From NCBI GenBank assembly GCA_965216965.1, contig CBDCGX010000006.1:1-61689 (forward strand): a stretch of DNA of 61,689 nt, read 5' to 3'. Origin of the DNA: CBDAKK01 sp965216965. Lineage in GTDB: Bacteria > Spirochaetota > Spirochaetia > WTKD01 > G963693115. Under the pieces are notes generated by a model, which saw only the letters and a program-made list of their open reading frames with translations, was not told the origin of the DNA and searched no databases. The position numbers and the translations under genes are program-made. Shown one piece after another: positions 18,874-27,061 of this stretch; position 1 is the first letter of the stretch, and every line of letters begins with the position of its first letter.

Positions 18874-20430
18874 TTATACTAAATTGTTTTTTAATTCTAT
18901 TAATAACTTATTATATGTAACAGTAACAAAGCATATTTTTTTTTCTTTTTTTGCACTATACTCACTATCCCCTCTCTCATATGAGAAGTTCTGAACATCA
19001 TCCTTTCTATGCCTATCGCTCACCAAAGAACGCCCAAGCAAAGTCTCACCCGCAACAAACACCACTCCCTTTAAATCTCGTATAATGGGAACGATATTCC
19101 ATTCATTAACTCCCGAAGAAAGCAATGCAGCACGGATATTTATAGAATGTGAATTTACTTTTATACAATCATGCTTAGTAGGAAGTGTGACATATGCCTC
19201 ACCTTCTATTACCATGCAATATGTAATTCCACATAAAATCTTACAAGAAGGATACTTATTAATCCTCCATCCAGCATGTATCCGCAACTCTTTCTTCAAT
19301 CTAACAAGAGTACAATATATTATATCATATAAAACAAAATAATGTTTATTACTCATAAGATAGTGTCTTTTGTTATCACTTTCAAGTAGTCTTTTTGTTT
19401 CACTCTTTTTTCCCCATAAAATTTTTCTCTTAGTGCATAATATTACACAGTCATTAACGCTTGTACAGCGTCTTCCCTTCAAAAAAGAGATTTTTTTTAT
19501 GTAATCTTCTATAAAAGAATACTTTATATATGATATACCCAAGATGTTTGCACCATCATATAGCATATTTACCTTTTGTTCAAAGCAAAGACTTTCAAAT
19601 ATTTTCCGCGAAAACCAAATACCATTTAAACACCTCATCCAATAATGCTGTAACGTTTTTTTATCTGCATTTATTCTTTCTTGCATTTGAGAAAATTTTG
19701 CAACATGACCGTCTGCTTGTAAAAACATATTTTGTACAGCTGGGAAAACGGTCTTTCTAAACTGATTCCTTTTATACTTAGTAGCACTATTACTTTTATC
19801 GGTATGAAAAATAGTTACATGCTTATGTAACTCAGCGGGTGTAAGCGTAAGAGCAGGCCTCAAGACATATTGATTATTCTTATTTTTTTCTTGATATTTT
19901 TTTGAAAGAACAGAGAACCGAGGAATACCAGATAACCCTCTCCTTCCTCTTCCATCTAAAAGACGCATCATTACCGTTTCAAACTGATCATACAAATGGT
20001 GCGCAGTTACAATATACGAAATATCCAAAAAGCCTGCAATTGCACTTAAACATTTATAGCGAACATTCCGTGCTTCTTCTTCCGTTTTGGGAATATCTAT
20101 CACCGAAACACTATAAAGTGGAACAAAAGCTTCTTGAGTAAGAGTAAATACAGTAGAAAATTCTTTTTCTTGCGCAGCTAATTCTTGCATTCTATGATTA
20201 ATATATGCCACATATATTTTATATTCCTTGTATATATCCTCTTTCTGAAAATAATGAAATAATCCTACACTATCTTTTCCTCCAGAAACAGCAAGCAATA
20301 ACTTAGGAGTGCTCTTTTTTACAGAAATATCTTCTAAGGCATTATGACATTTTCTTTCAATACATCTTATACTATCTTTTAGAGCTTTTCCAATACATTC
20401 TGTAACATTACTCTTGTATTTTAATTTCAT
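18874..20430 (-). CDS. tilS: tRNA(Ile)-lysidine synthase
   Basis: Converts C34 of the CAU-anticodon tRNA-Ile to lysidine so that it reads AUA. AUA is common in these AT-rich genes, so the enzyme should be essential. The PP-loop LLAVSGGKDSVG is near residue 47, followed by YVAYINHRM and VTAHHLYDQFETVMMRLLDGRGRRGLSGI, characteristic of TilS. About 518 residues, with a poorly conserved C-terminal half. The open frame extends upstream to 20466; the start at 20430 (MKLKYKSN) gives a short 23-bp overlap with pth and is preferred. Confidence 0.93.
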   Translation of the reverse strand: MKLKYKSNVTECIGKALKDSIRCIERKCHNALEDISVKKSTPKLLLAVSGGKDSVGLFHYFQKEDIYKEYKIYVAYINHRMQELAAQEKEFSTVFTLTQEAFVPLYSVSVIDIPKTEEEARNVRYKCLSAIAGFLDISYIVTAHHLYDQFETVMMRLLDGRGRRGLSGIPRFSVLSKKYQEKNKNNQYVLRPALTLTPAELHKHVTIFHTDKSNSATKYKRNQFRKTVFPAVQNMFLQADGHVAKFSQMQERINADKKTLQHYWMRCLNGIWFSRKIFESLCFEQKVNMLYDGANILGISYIKYSFIEDYIKKISFLKGRRCTSVNDCVILCTKRKILWGKKSETKRLLESDNKRHYLMSNKHYFVLYDIIYCTLVRLKKELRIHAGWRINKYPSCKILCGITYCMVIEGEAYVTLPTKHDCIKVNSHSINIRAALLSSGVNEWNIVPIIRDLKGVVFVAGETLLGRSLVSDRHRKDDVQNFSYERGDSEYSAKKEKKICFVTVTYNKLLIELKNNLV

Positions 20431-21034
20431 TATCAAGCCGTTTAGATAATTTATTTGGTATTTCATCTAAAGGATAGTGTAAAACATCCTTTAAGACATT
20501 TGCACTATAATTAAACATCTTTTCGTAGAGTTCGTCTTCAGATTTATTCCATGACTGTAATACATATGATGACATGTCCCTAAATGATTTTCCTATATTA
20601 TCATTTTCCTTCCTTTCTCCTACACCCACATACAATTTATAAAACCCGGCTCCCACATGACTAACAATAGATCGAATACCATTATGAGTGCTTGAACTTT
20701 TCCTTGACGGTTTTTTACATCTCAAAGTTCCAACAGGAAGGTCAACAGTATCTACAATAACTATACAACATTCAGGAGCTATCTTATACCATGAGAGAAG
20801 AGATCGTGCCGCTTGTCCCGAAAGGTTCATATATGTAGTTGGTTTCGCAATAATAACCATATCTTCTTCATTCTTATGAAGTACTAGATATGCATGCAAT
20901 GATGCATTACGAGAAAAAATACATTTAAATATATTCGCAATCTTCTCTACTATATGAAACCCTACATTATGTCGAGTATGTACATATTTATCCCCAATAT
21001 TTCCAAGCCCTAAGATTAATATTTTTTTTTTCAT
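20408..21034 (-). CDS. pth: Peptidyl-tRNA hydrolase
   Basis: Recycles peptidyl-tRNA released by stalled ribosomes. It has 208 residues with LGLGNIGDKYVHTRHNVGF at the N-terminus (catalytic His in the TRHN motif), KPTTYMNLSGQA, and VDTVDLPVGTLR in place of the usual HDDLDLP.G; the catalytic Asp is kept. STHNGIRSI corresponds to the GHNGLKSI motif. It lies between rplY and tilS, an order seen in other spirochaetes and many bacteria. Confidence 0.95.
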   Translation of the reverse strand: MKKKILILGLGNIGDKYVHTRHNVGFHIVEKIANIFKCIFSRNASLHAYLVLHKNEEDMVIIAKPTTYMNLSGQAARSLLSWYKIAPECCIVIVDTVDLPVGTLRCKKPSRKSSSTHNGIRSIVSHVGAGFYKLYVGVGERKENDNIGKSFRDMSSYVLQSWNKSEDELYEKMFNYSANVLKDVLHYPLDEIPNKLSKRLDNEIKIQE

Positions 21035-21110
21035 ATTTTACGCTATATTAGCATTACACATGTTTTATCAGCTATTTCTCCTAAGAAGAAAATTAGAGTC
21101 TACACGCCCT

Positions 21111-21751
21111 TTATTCTTTTTTATCCTCAGTCTCTTTTACAAGATCTGCCTCTGTACTCTCTTCTTCCTCTTCTTTTTCAGCATCCTCAATATCATGAGT
21201 TCGTGCCGCAGCCACTTGGAGTACAACTTGCTCTAAAGAATTAAGATATTTTACTCCCTCCATAGCTGGAAAGTCAGAAACATATAATGCATCCCCTATT
21301 TGTAAGTGCTCAATATTAAGTGTTATTTTTTCTGGCAAATCGCTAGGTAGACACTCAACTTCAGCCTCATGTAAAAAATGTTCTAACACTCCTCCTAAAC
21401 GGACTCCCTCAGCGTTTCCGACAAGTGCAACCGGAGAAAGTGTTTTGAGTAATTTTCCTTTTTCTACTTCATAAAAATCTATATGTCTTAAAGTGTTGCG
21501 AATAATATCATTGTCATATTGCTTAATAATCACATCACGAGGCGTAGCTTCTCCCTCTATGTTTAAAGCGATAATGGCACTTTCAGAAATATGAGAAAAA
21601 CTTTTTTAAATTCTTGGACATTTATAACAATTGGTGTTGATTCTTTATGATTCCCATATACAACCCCTGGTATTTTTCCATTTCGTCTCATATCATTAAC
21701 AACTGCTTTTGTAGATATGGTTCGCTTTTGAGCATTTATTACATGTTCCAT
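21111..21751 (-). pseudogene. rplY: Large subunit protein L25 (Ctc/TL5 form), one frameshift
   Basis: 5S-rRNA-binding protein of the 50S subunit in its long Ctc form. The N-terminal part (NDMRRNGKIPGVVYGNHKES) stops out of frame after FKKVF. Adding one base to the A5 run at 21596-21600 gives VFSHISESAIIALNIEGEA and joins the downstream frame (IIKQYDNDIIRNTLRHIDFYEV onward), about 213 residues ending in a long Glu-rich tail. GAAGGAG precedes the start. Tandem with tRNA-Gln upstream (39 bp) and pth downstream. Both halves are well conserved, so a sequencing error is quite possible. Confidence 0.85.
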
Positions 21752-21790
21752 ATATTCTCCTTCAAGTCTTATTTTTAAATTGATATTTTT

Positions 21791-21864
21791 CTGGAGTGGT
21801 AGGATTCGAACCTACGAATGCTAGGACCAAAACCTAGTGACTTAGACCACTTGTCAACACTCCA
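21791..21864 (-). tRNA. tRNA-Gln, anticodon TTG
   Basis: Acceptor TGGAGTG pairs with CACTCCA, discriminator G. The anticodon stem CTAGG/CCTAG encloses TTTTGGT (anticodon TTG), and the T arm is GTAGG-TTCGAAT-CCTAC. No CCA is encoded. It reads both Gln codons through U34. Transcribed towards rplY. Confidence 0.96.
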
Positions 21865-21942
21865 TTACATAAGTTAGACTATAACTATAGTATATAAAAA
21901 CCCTATACATTGTAAAGTCCTTAAAGCTATAAAAACAAGAGA

Positions 21943-23520
21943 TTAATCCAATAATTTTAAGCAAGCATTCTCAAGTAAATACTCTCTATTAAGTATATGA
22001 TCATTGCTAAAATATTCAATTACCTCGGAAAGATGCGATATTATAATAAATGAGATCAATGTCTTTTTATGTATATTAGAAATACATCCAAGTATATCTT
22101 CTCTTAAGCGCATATCAAGATGACTCACGGGCTCATCAAGAATAAGAAGTTTAGGCTCTTGTAAAAGGCTTCTGAGCAATGCTGCCCGCTGTAATTGTCC
22201 TCCCGATACTGCAGATGGAAAATGAGATAATAATTGTACAGAAAGTTCAAGATCACCACATATTTTTTCTATTTTGGAATATATTTCTTCTTTATTACAT
22301 GGTTTCTTTATCATTTTCATATGCATGTAAGCAGATTCTAATACACTCTGTTCAACAGTAAGTAAGGGATTAAAACTAAGCAATGGCATTTGTGGAAGAA
22401 GTTGGATTTTTGAACGCAACAATCGCTCTAATCTTGACATACCATAGGTAACCTTTTTTCCGCATATATATACATTTCCTCGCTGTGGGGCATACGTACC
22501 AGAAATAATTTCTCCAAGAGTAGTTTTACCGCTTCCTGTATTTCCTCTAATAGTTATGAATTCATTCTCTCGTATAGTTAAATCTATATTTAAAAGAACG
22601 TAGTCCTTGTGTTCTTTAGGCCTCACATGCCTTAAATGAGAAAAGTAAAAAGGAAGATGTTTTTTCTTTGCACTATATGTAAAATGAATTTTTTCTGCTT
22701 TAAGACATACTCTATTTTTTAATAATGTTTCTTTCTTTGGATAAAAGGTAGAAAGAGATGCTACTTCCTTTAAGTGGTTTTTGTTGCCATGTAGAATAGA
22801 ACATATAACCTTATCTGTAGATTTTTTCAATGTGGATATATCTCCAAAAAAAATCATTTCCCCAGCTTCTAACAACAATGCCTTATTGCAATATTTAAAT
22901 GCAAGATAAGAACGGTGAGTTACCATAATAATGGTTTTCATCATATCACACAATAATTGTATAGATTTTTCCTCGTGGAAAGAATCAAGGGCTGAACTTA
23001 CCTCATCGGCAAGTACCCATTTTCTTCCAGAAAGAATAGCAAATAGAATCATAGCTCTTTGAGCAGTGCCTCCAGAAAGTTCTATCCCGCGTTTCTTAAG
23101 AAAACTATCTTTTTCTTTCTTCATATTATGAGGGGCATGTATAAATCCAAGCTTTTTTAACATCTCCATAACTTCTTCTTCATAATCCGAATATTTCACA
23201 CCTTCTTTTTTACGGATTTCTTTATATATGGAAGTAATTGTCTTACGCATGCTCCTCAAAGGATTAAGTGCTGCCTTAGAATCCTGTGGCATATACACAC
23301 ATTGCTGGGTAGGTAGTAAAATCTTTCCCGACATACTCATCTCTTGATTGAGCATTCCCATTAAACAACGCAAAATAGTTGTTTTCCCTGCTCCAGAACT
23401 ACCAAGTATAGCAAGTCTATCTCCTTCTTCTACTGTAAAGCAGATATTTCTCATTATTTTCTGATTGTTTTTTTCTCTTACAGTAACGCTTACATTTTCA
23501 ATTATAATACTTTCTCTCAT
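21943..23520 (-). CDS. Twin ABC ATPase of an ECF-type or peptide-type importer
   Basis: Two full ATPase domains in one 525-residue chain. Domain 1: Walker A GSSGAGKTT (about 36-44), Q-loop MPQDSKAALNPLRS, signature LSGGTAQR, Walker B WVLADEVSSALD. Domain 2: Walker A GNTGSGKTT, Q-loop LLPQMPLLSFNPLL, signature VSGGQLQR, Walker B LLILDEPVSHLD. Domain 1 has Ala-Asp-Glu where Walker B usually ends Leu-Asp-Glu. The Q-loop ALNPL/SFNPL style recalls oligopeptide ATPases, while the neighbouring membrane proteins suggest an ECF-like importer with both A subunits fused. Substrate unknown. Confidence 0.82.
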   Translation of the reverse strand: MRESIIIENVSVTVREKNNQKIMRNICFTVEEGDRLAILGSSGAGKTTILRCLMGMLNQEMSMSGKILLPTQQCVYMPQDSKAALNPLRSMRKTITSIYKEIRKKEGVKYSDYEEEVMEMLKKLGFIHAPHNMKKEKDSFLKKRGIELSGGTAQRAMILFAILSGRKWVLADEVSSALDSFHEEKSIQLLCDMMKTIIMVTHRSYLAFKYCNKALLLEAGEMIFFGDISTLKKSTDKVICSILHGNKNHLKEVASLSTFYPKKETLLKNRVCLKAEKIHFTYSAKKKHLPFYFSHLRHVRPKEHKDYVLLNIDLTIRENEFITIRGNTGSGKTTLGEIISGTYAPQRGNVYICGKKVTYGMSRLERLLRSKIQLLPQMPLLSFNPLLTVEQSVLESAYMHMKMIKKPCNKEEIYSKIEKICGDLELSVQLLSHFPSAVSGGQLQRAALLRSLLQEPKLLILDEPVSHLDMRLREDILGCISNIHKKTLISFIIISHLSEVIEYFSNDHILNREYLLENACLKLLD

Positions 23521-23537
23521 TCTTATTTATACTGCCC

Positions 23538-24200
23538 TCATATTATTCCCCTCTTAAAGAAATAATCTATTAAAAACAATACATATATTACTATAACAAC
23601 ATAACATACAAAATAATAATTAATCTTTCTATTTATATATTGCCCGTATTCTAGTTTTTTTTCTTGACAATGTTTTTTCTCTCTTTTTGTACGAGTTTTA
23701 TTGGGTTGTAGCTCCGCACTCAATACTTTAATGAGTACTATATCAAAGTATGGTATAGTGTGCGTTGTTTTATTTCTGTGAAAAGATAAAACAGTATCTG
23801 AAACAACAACATAAAAAGAATGTAAATAACGCAAAGAATGCGAAAAGATACCTCCTATTTTCCCTTTAAAAGTAAGCTTAGGACTTATACACCAAAGGGA
23901 TAAGAATACGTATCCACACAATGTAAATGCTCTAAAAAAGCCTTCTTCTAATGCTCCCATAGTAATATTAAACCATAGGAATCTTCCTATAACCCTTCCA
24001 TTAGGTATAAGTAAATAAAAGAATACAACAGAAAATATGAGAGATATAAAATATAATATTTTTATCTTCTTAGTTGTTCTCGCCAATAAAAAGAAAACTA
24101 CCATTTGCACAAATCGTATACTTACACTGCTCGTAAGCATGTAGGGGATAAAAGAAAGCCCTCCAAGCGTCATAAGCATAAGTGCTTTTTTTTTGTTCAT
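23538..24200 (-). CDS. Membrane protein, possible EcfT/CbiQ-like energy-coupling subunit
   Basis: It has 220 residues with about four N-terminal hydrophobic segments, a central amphipathic region (LEEGFFRAFTLCGYVFLSLW) placed like the coupling region of CbiQ/EcfT proteins, and a C-terminal membrane segment ending FLIDYFFKRG. The two Ala-Arg-Gly motifs of standard EcfT are not visible, so the identification rests mainly on position between a Gx-family protein and a twin ATPase. The start codon lies inside the last 131 bp of the upstream frame, beside a run of nine A on the coding strand. Confidence 0.5.
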   Translation of the reverse strand: MNKKKALMLMTLGGLSFIPYMLTSSVSIRFVQMVVFFLLARTTKKIKILYFISLIFSVVFFYLLIPNGRVIGRFLWFNITMGALEEGFFRAFTLCGYVFLSLWCISPKLTFKGKIGGIFSHSLRYLHSFYVVVSDTVLSFHRNKTTHTIPYFDIVLIKVLSAELQPNKTRTKREKKHCQEKKLEYGQYINRKINYYFVCYVVIVIYVLFLIDYFFKRGII

Positions 24201-24789
24201 TTTGTGTTTCTAATGTAATATTTTTTTCTACCTTTTCTCTCTTTTCTTTTTCTACTACCTGCAAGCTGTTCTTATAGCGTTTTCGCAAAGCGTGTACTAT
24301 TTGTGATCGTAAAGAAAAATATTGTGCCATCATACCTACAAAAAGCCCAGATACAGCCCCTAAAACAAACAAGTATGGGGCAATAATCCACGCACTTCTT
24401 CCAAATACAAAAAATACAGCCGCCGTTATTTGCACTATATTGCTTATACTCGCCCCTATCATACTCATTCCAATGAGACTTACTTTGTCTTGAAGTATTT
24501 CTTTACATGCCCACATACTTAGAAATCCTGCAATAGATCCTAGAAATGAGAAAACAAAGACATACGATACAATAGTACCATTTATGATCCCGAGCCCTAT
24601 CACCTTAAGTATTACAACAATAAATGCATCTCTAAACAAGAAATCTTTAATTATGAGCAATACTGCTATATTTGCAAGTCCAAAGCGAAAAAATGGCATC
24701 GGTCGTGGTAAAAGATATTCTATAGATGAAAGATAGAGGCTACCTGCTCCAAAAAATGCTATTAGAGATATTCGAGAAAGAAAAAACAT
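24070..24789 (-). CDS. Gx-transporter family protein (Hpre_diP_synt_I-like), candidate ECF substrate-binding subunit
   Basis: It has 239 residues; the first 170 are about six transmembrane helices. RPMPFFRFGLANIAVLLIIKDFLFRDAF and LKVIGLGIINGT match the family once named heptaprenyl diphosphate synthase component I and now placed with Gx transporters, relatives of ECF S components. The last 44 codons overlap the next gene in another frame and are probably not authentic: one extra base in the T9 run at 24186-24194 would end the protein about 13 codons later. Substrate unknown. First gene of a three-gene minus-strand cassette. Confidence 0.65.
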   Translation of the reverse strand: MFFLSRISLIAFFGAGSLYLSSIEYLLPRPMPFFRFGLANIAVLLIIKDFLFRDAFIVVILKVIGLGIINGTIVSYVFVFSFLGSIAGFLSMWACKEILQDKVSLIGMSMIGASISNIVQITAAVFFVFGRSAWIIAPYLFVLGAVSGLFVGMMAQYFSLRSQIVHALRKRYKNSLQVVEKEKREKVEKNITLETQNEQKKSTYAYDAWRAFFYPLHAYEQCKYTICANGSFLFIGENN

Positions 24790-24869
24790 GAATTCGCTCC
24801 ACTATGTCCACCATGTTTTTAGATGGGTTCCATACACTATGAATAGTATACTGATTTTTTATATCTTAT

Positions 24870-24898
24870 ACTACTAGAAATAGTGATTCACTAGTAGT
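24870..24898. repeat. Inverted repeat, 8-bp arms, 13-nt loop
   Basis: ACTACTAG at 24870-24877 and CTAGTAGT at 24891-24898 are exact reverse complements. There is no T-run on either side, so it does not look like a simple terminator. It lies in the 180 bp between the divergent Gx-family gene and tRNA-Ser. Confidence 0.7.
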
Positions 24899-24905
24899 CT
24901 CTTTA

Positions 24906-24947
24906 TAAGTATTTACTTGTATTTTTGTTACAAGTTATTTATACTTA
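24906..24947. repeat. Nested inverted repeat upstream of tRNA-Ser
   Basis: Outer arms TAAGTAT (24906-24912) and ATACTTA (24941-24947) enclose inner arms ACTTGTA (24915-24921) and TACAAGT (24929-24935), loop 7 nt. All 14 pairs are exact. The inner dyad covers the presumed -35 and spacer of the tRNA promoter, so it could be an operator. On the minus strand it would lie in the leader or promoter of the transporter cassette. Confidence 0.65.
24917..24945 (+). promoter_or_regulatory. Putative sigma-70 promoter for tRNA-Ser/tRNA-Arg
   Basis: TTGTAT (24917-24922), 17-bp spacer, TATACT (24940-24945), which places a start a few bases before tRNA-Ser at 24970. The -10 is good and the -35 weak. Confidence 0.4.
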
Positions 24948-24969
24948 AGTCATCTATGAAATTAATAGA

Positions 24970-25057
24970 GGAGAAGTGCGAGAGTGGTTGAATCGGGCTT
25001 CCTGCTAAGAAGTTGTGTTCTAACAGGGCACCGAGGGTTCGAATCCCTCCTTCTCCG
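24970..25057 (+). tRNA. tRNA-Ser, anticodon GCT
   Basis: A class II tRNA with a long variable arm. Acceptor GGAGAAG pairs with CTTCTCC, discriminator G. The anticodon loop in CTTCCTGCTAAGAAG gives GCT, which reads AGC/AGU. The T arm is GAGGG-TTCGAAT-CCCTC. No CCA encoded. Followed 3 bp later by tRNA-Arg. Confidence 0.95.
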
Positions 25058-25060
25058 TAT

Positions 25061-25134
25061 GTACCCATAGCTCAGCCGGATAGAGCATCAGATTGCGGTT
25101 CTGGAGGTCGGTGGTTCGAATCCACTTGGGTACG
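25061..25134 (+). tRNA. tRNA-Arg, anticodon GCG
   Basis: Acceptor GTACCCA pairs with TGGGTAC, discriminator G. D arm GCTC/GAGC. Anticodon stem TCAGA/TCTGG encloses TTGCGGT, giving GCG. Most bacteria use ACG (edited to inosine) for the CGN box; a genomic G34 would read CGC and CGU without editing. No CCA encoded. The nonulosonate gene starts 10 bp downstream. Confidence 0.92.
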
Positions 25135-25144
25135 AAAATGATTT

Positions 25145-25837
25145 ATGAAACATATTGCTATTATCCCAGCTCGTAGCGGCTCAAAAGAAATACTCAACAA
25201 GAACATACTCTCTCTTCTTGATAAACCACTTATTGCGTACACAATAGATGCCGCTCTCAAAAGTGGGATTTATGATGATGTCATAGTATCTACTAACAGT
25301 GAAAAATATGCAGAAATTGCTCGTTCTCATGGAGCACATGTCCCTTTCTTACGCTCTGATGATCTTTCCCAAGATTCTACCATACTCAAAGATGTCACAT
25401 TCCATGTACTTAAGCAACTTAAAGATATGGGAAAACAATACAAAACGGTAAGTGTATTACAACCAACCTGTCCTTTACGAGATTATATAGACATACAAAA
25501 CGCCTATACATTCTTTTGTTCAAAAAAAGCTGAAGCAATCATAAGTATCTATAAAACTAAAAACCCCTACTACTATGGAGGAACACTTCCTCCTTCAAAA
25601 TCTTTAAAATATTTTATACCCCCAAAATATAGGCAAAAACAAAGACAAGACATGGAAAAATTTTACATGATTAGCGGGGCAATTTTCATGGCAAATGTAC
25701 AATTATATACAAAAAATAACGACCCTTTTACCCTATCCTCGTTTGGATTTTGCATAAACCAACATCACGCTCTTGATATAGACAGTGTGGAAGATTTACT
25801 CTATGCACAACTACTTTTACAAAACAAAACTTTGTGA
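25145..25837 (+). CDS. Acylneuraminate cytidylyltransferase family (CMP-nonulosonate synthetase)
   Basis: Activates a nine-carbon acidic sugar (sialic, legionaminic or pseudaminic acid) as CMP-sugar for glycosylation. It has 230 residues: IIPARSGSKEILNKNI at the N-terminus (the nucleotide-binding IPARGGSK..p.KN motif, with S for the first G), VSTNSEKYAEIA, VLQPTCPLRDYIDI and a C-terminal DIDSVEDLLYAQ. Complete for the short PseF/LegF/NeuA class. With the Maf proteins and FlaB it suggests nonulosonate on flagellin (inference); no sugar synthesis genes are in the window. No Shine-Dalgarno is seen because tRNA-Arg ends 10 bp upstream. The exact sugar cannot be assigned. Confidence 0.87.
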   Translation: MKHIAIIPARSGSKEILNKNILSLLDKPLIAYTIDAALKSGIYDDVIVSTNSEKYAEIARSHGAHVPFLRSDDLSQDSTILKDVTFHVLKQLKDMGKQYKTVSVLQPTCPLRDYIDIQNAYTFFCSKKAEAIISIYKTKNPYYYGGTLPPSKSLKYFIPPKYRQKQRQDMEKFYMISGAIFMANVQLYTKNNDPFTLSSFGFCINQHHALDIDSVEDLLYAQLLLQNKTL

Positions 25838-25841
25838 TTTT

Positions 25842-27021
25842 TTATCGTTTATTCCTATTTTTGTTTTTGGTGGGGAATGACGCGGGATTTTTTACATGAA
25901 CATCCATTTGAGGAAACGGAATATCTATATTATTTCTCTTAAATGCCTTCCAAATAAGCATGTTTATTTGACTCTTTGCTACAAATTTATTTTTCACATC
26001 CGCTACGCGTAATCCTCCACGAACAGTAATTCCAGAATCATCAAAAGAAACCACTCGGAAAAATATACATTCATCCTTTTTATCTTTATAATCACATTTT
26101 TCTAGTACTTTTAAAAATAACTTTTTCTACTTTTTCAAGGTCACTTGTATAACTTACTTGAACCACTGAACTAATAATTATCTTAGGATCAGTATGTGAA
26201 AAATTTTGTATAGGTTCGCTCGTTATATATTTATTAGGAATAATAAGCTCCTCTTCTGTAACAGCCCTAACAACTGTATTAAGCAAATTTATTTTCTGAA
26301 CATTCCCTTCAATTCCTTGTATAAAAACCCTGTCTCCTTCTGTAATAATTCGAGTAAAACTAATAGTAATGCCTGCTACAATATTTGCAATGCTATCTTG
26401 CAAACCAAACCCAATTCCAATACCTAATGCACCAAAAACAACGGTAAGGGATGATATATCTATTCCAAGAACAGGAAGTCCCACTAAAAAAAATAGGAAA
26501 AAAGAAACATATCGTATAATTCCAGAAAGTCGTTTAAAAAAACGCGTATTTTTATTTTTATTTAATGAAAATACAGTAGTACTTGTTTTTTTTAAATAGA
26601 GAGAAAGTACATTTGAAAAATATACCAAAAACCCTATTCCAAATAGTGACAAAAAAGATATTTTTGTCTTTCCTGATGAAAAAATAGGCGCAGAAAATAT
26701 AGAAAAGAAGCGAGCAACCACTGTAAGTAGTGATAAAAACGAGAGAATTATCCAAATAAACCCGACAACAAATACTAAAGAGCTTATTTTTTTTGCCCTC
26801 TGAATCATACGATACTCTCTTTGTTTTTCTATAGCATTTGTCTTACCTTTTTTAAAAACATTAATAGTTAGCACAAATAAGATTAATCTCGCTAATATTA
26901 TCTTTCCAAGAAACAAAAACAAAACAGGCAGTATAAATTCAAAGATTATCTTTTCTCCTGTAATTGAGATACTATTAATTATTACTATTTCTTTACTAAG
27001 ATAAAAAAGGATGTTTTGCAT
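25842..27021 (-). pseudogene. Small-conductance mechanosensitive channel (MscS family), one frameshift
   Basis: Inner-membrane channel that opens under hypo-osmotic stress. Several N-terminal helices precede the pore helix (GALGIGIGFGLQDSIANIVAG) and beta domain with the EGDRVFIQGIEGNVQKINL and TVVRAVTEEELIIPNKYI signatures. The frame breaks in the T4 run at 26109-26112: one base fewer gives FKVLEKCDYKDKKDECIFFRVVSFDD and joins the last 70 codons (GITVRGGLRVADVKNKF). Repaired length is about 392 residues. Only the cytoplasmic vestibule is lost as given. Converges with the nonulosonate gene 4 bp away. Confidence 0.8.
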
Positions 27022-27061
27022 TATTTTACATTATACATATGTTCAAACAGCACATACGTAT

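Noticed and set aside
24790..24969. Possible thiamin or other known riboswitch before the transporter
   Set aside because: None of the conserved cores I know (for example the TPP CTGAGA/ACCTGATC boxes) is present; only unassigned inverted repeats are seen.
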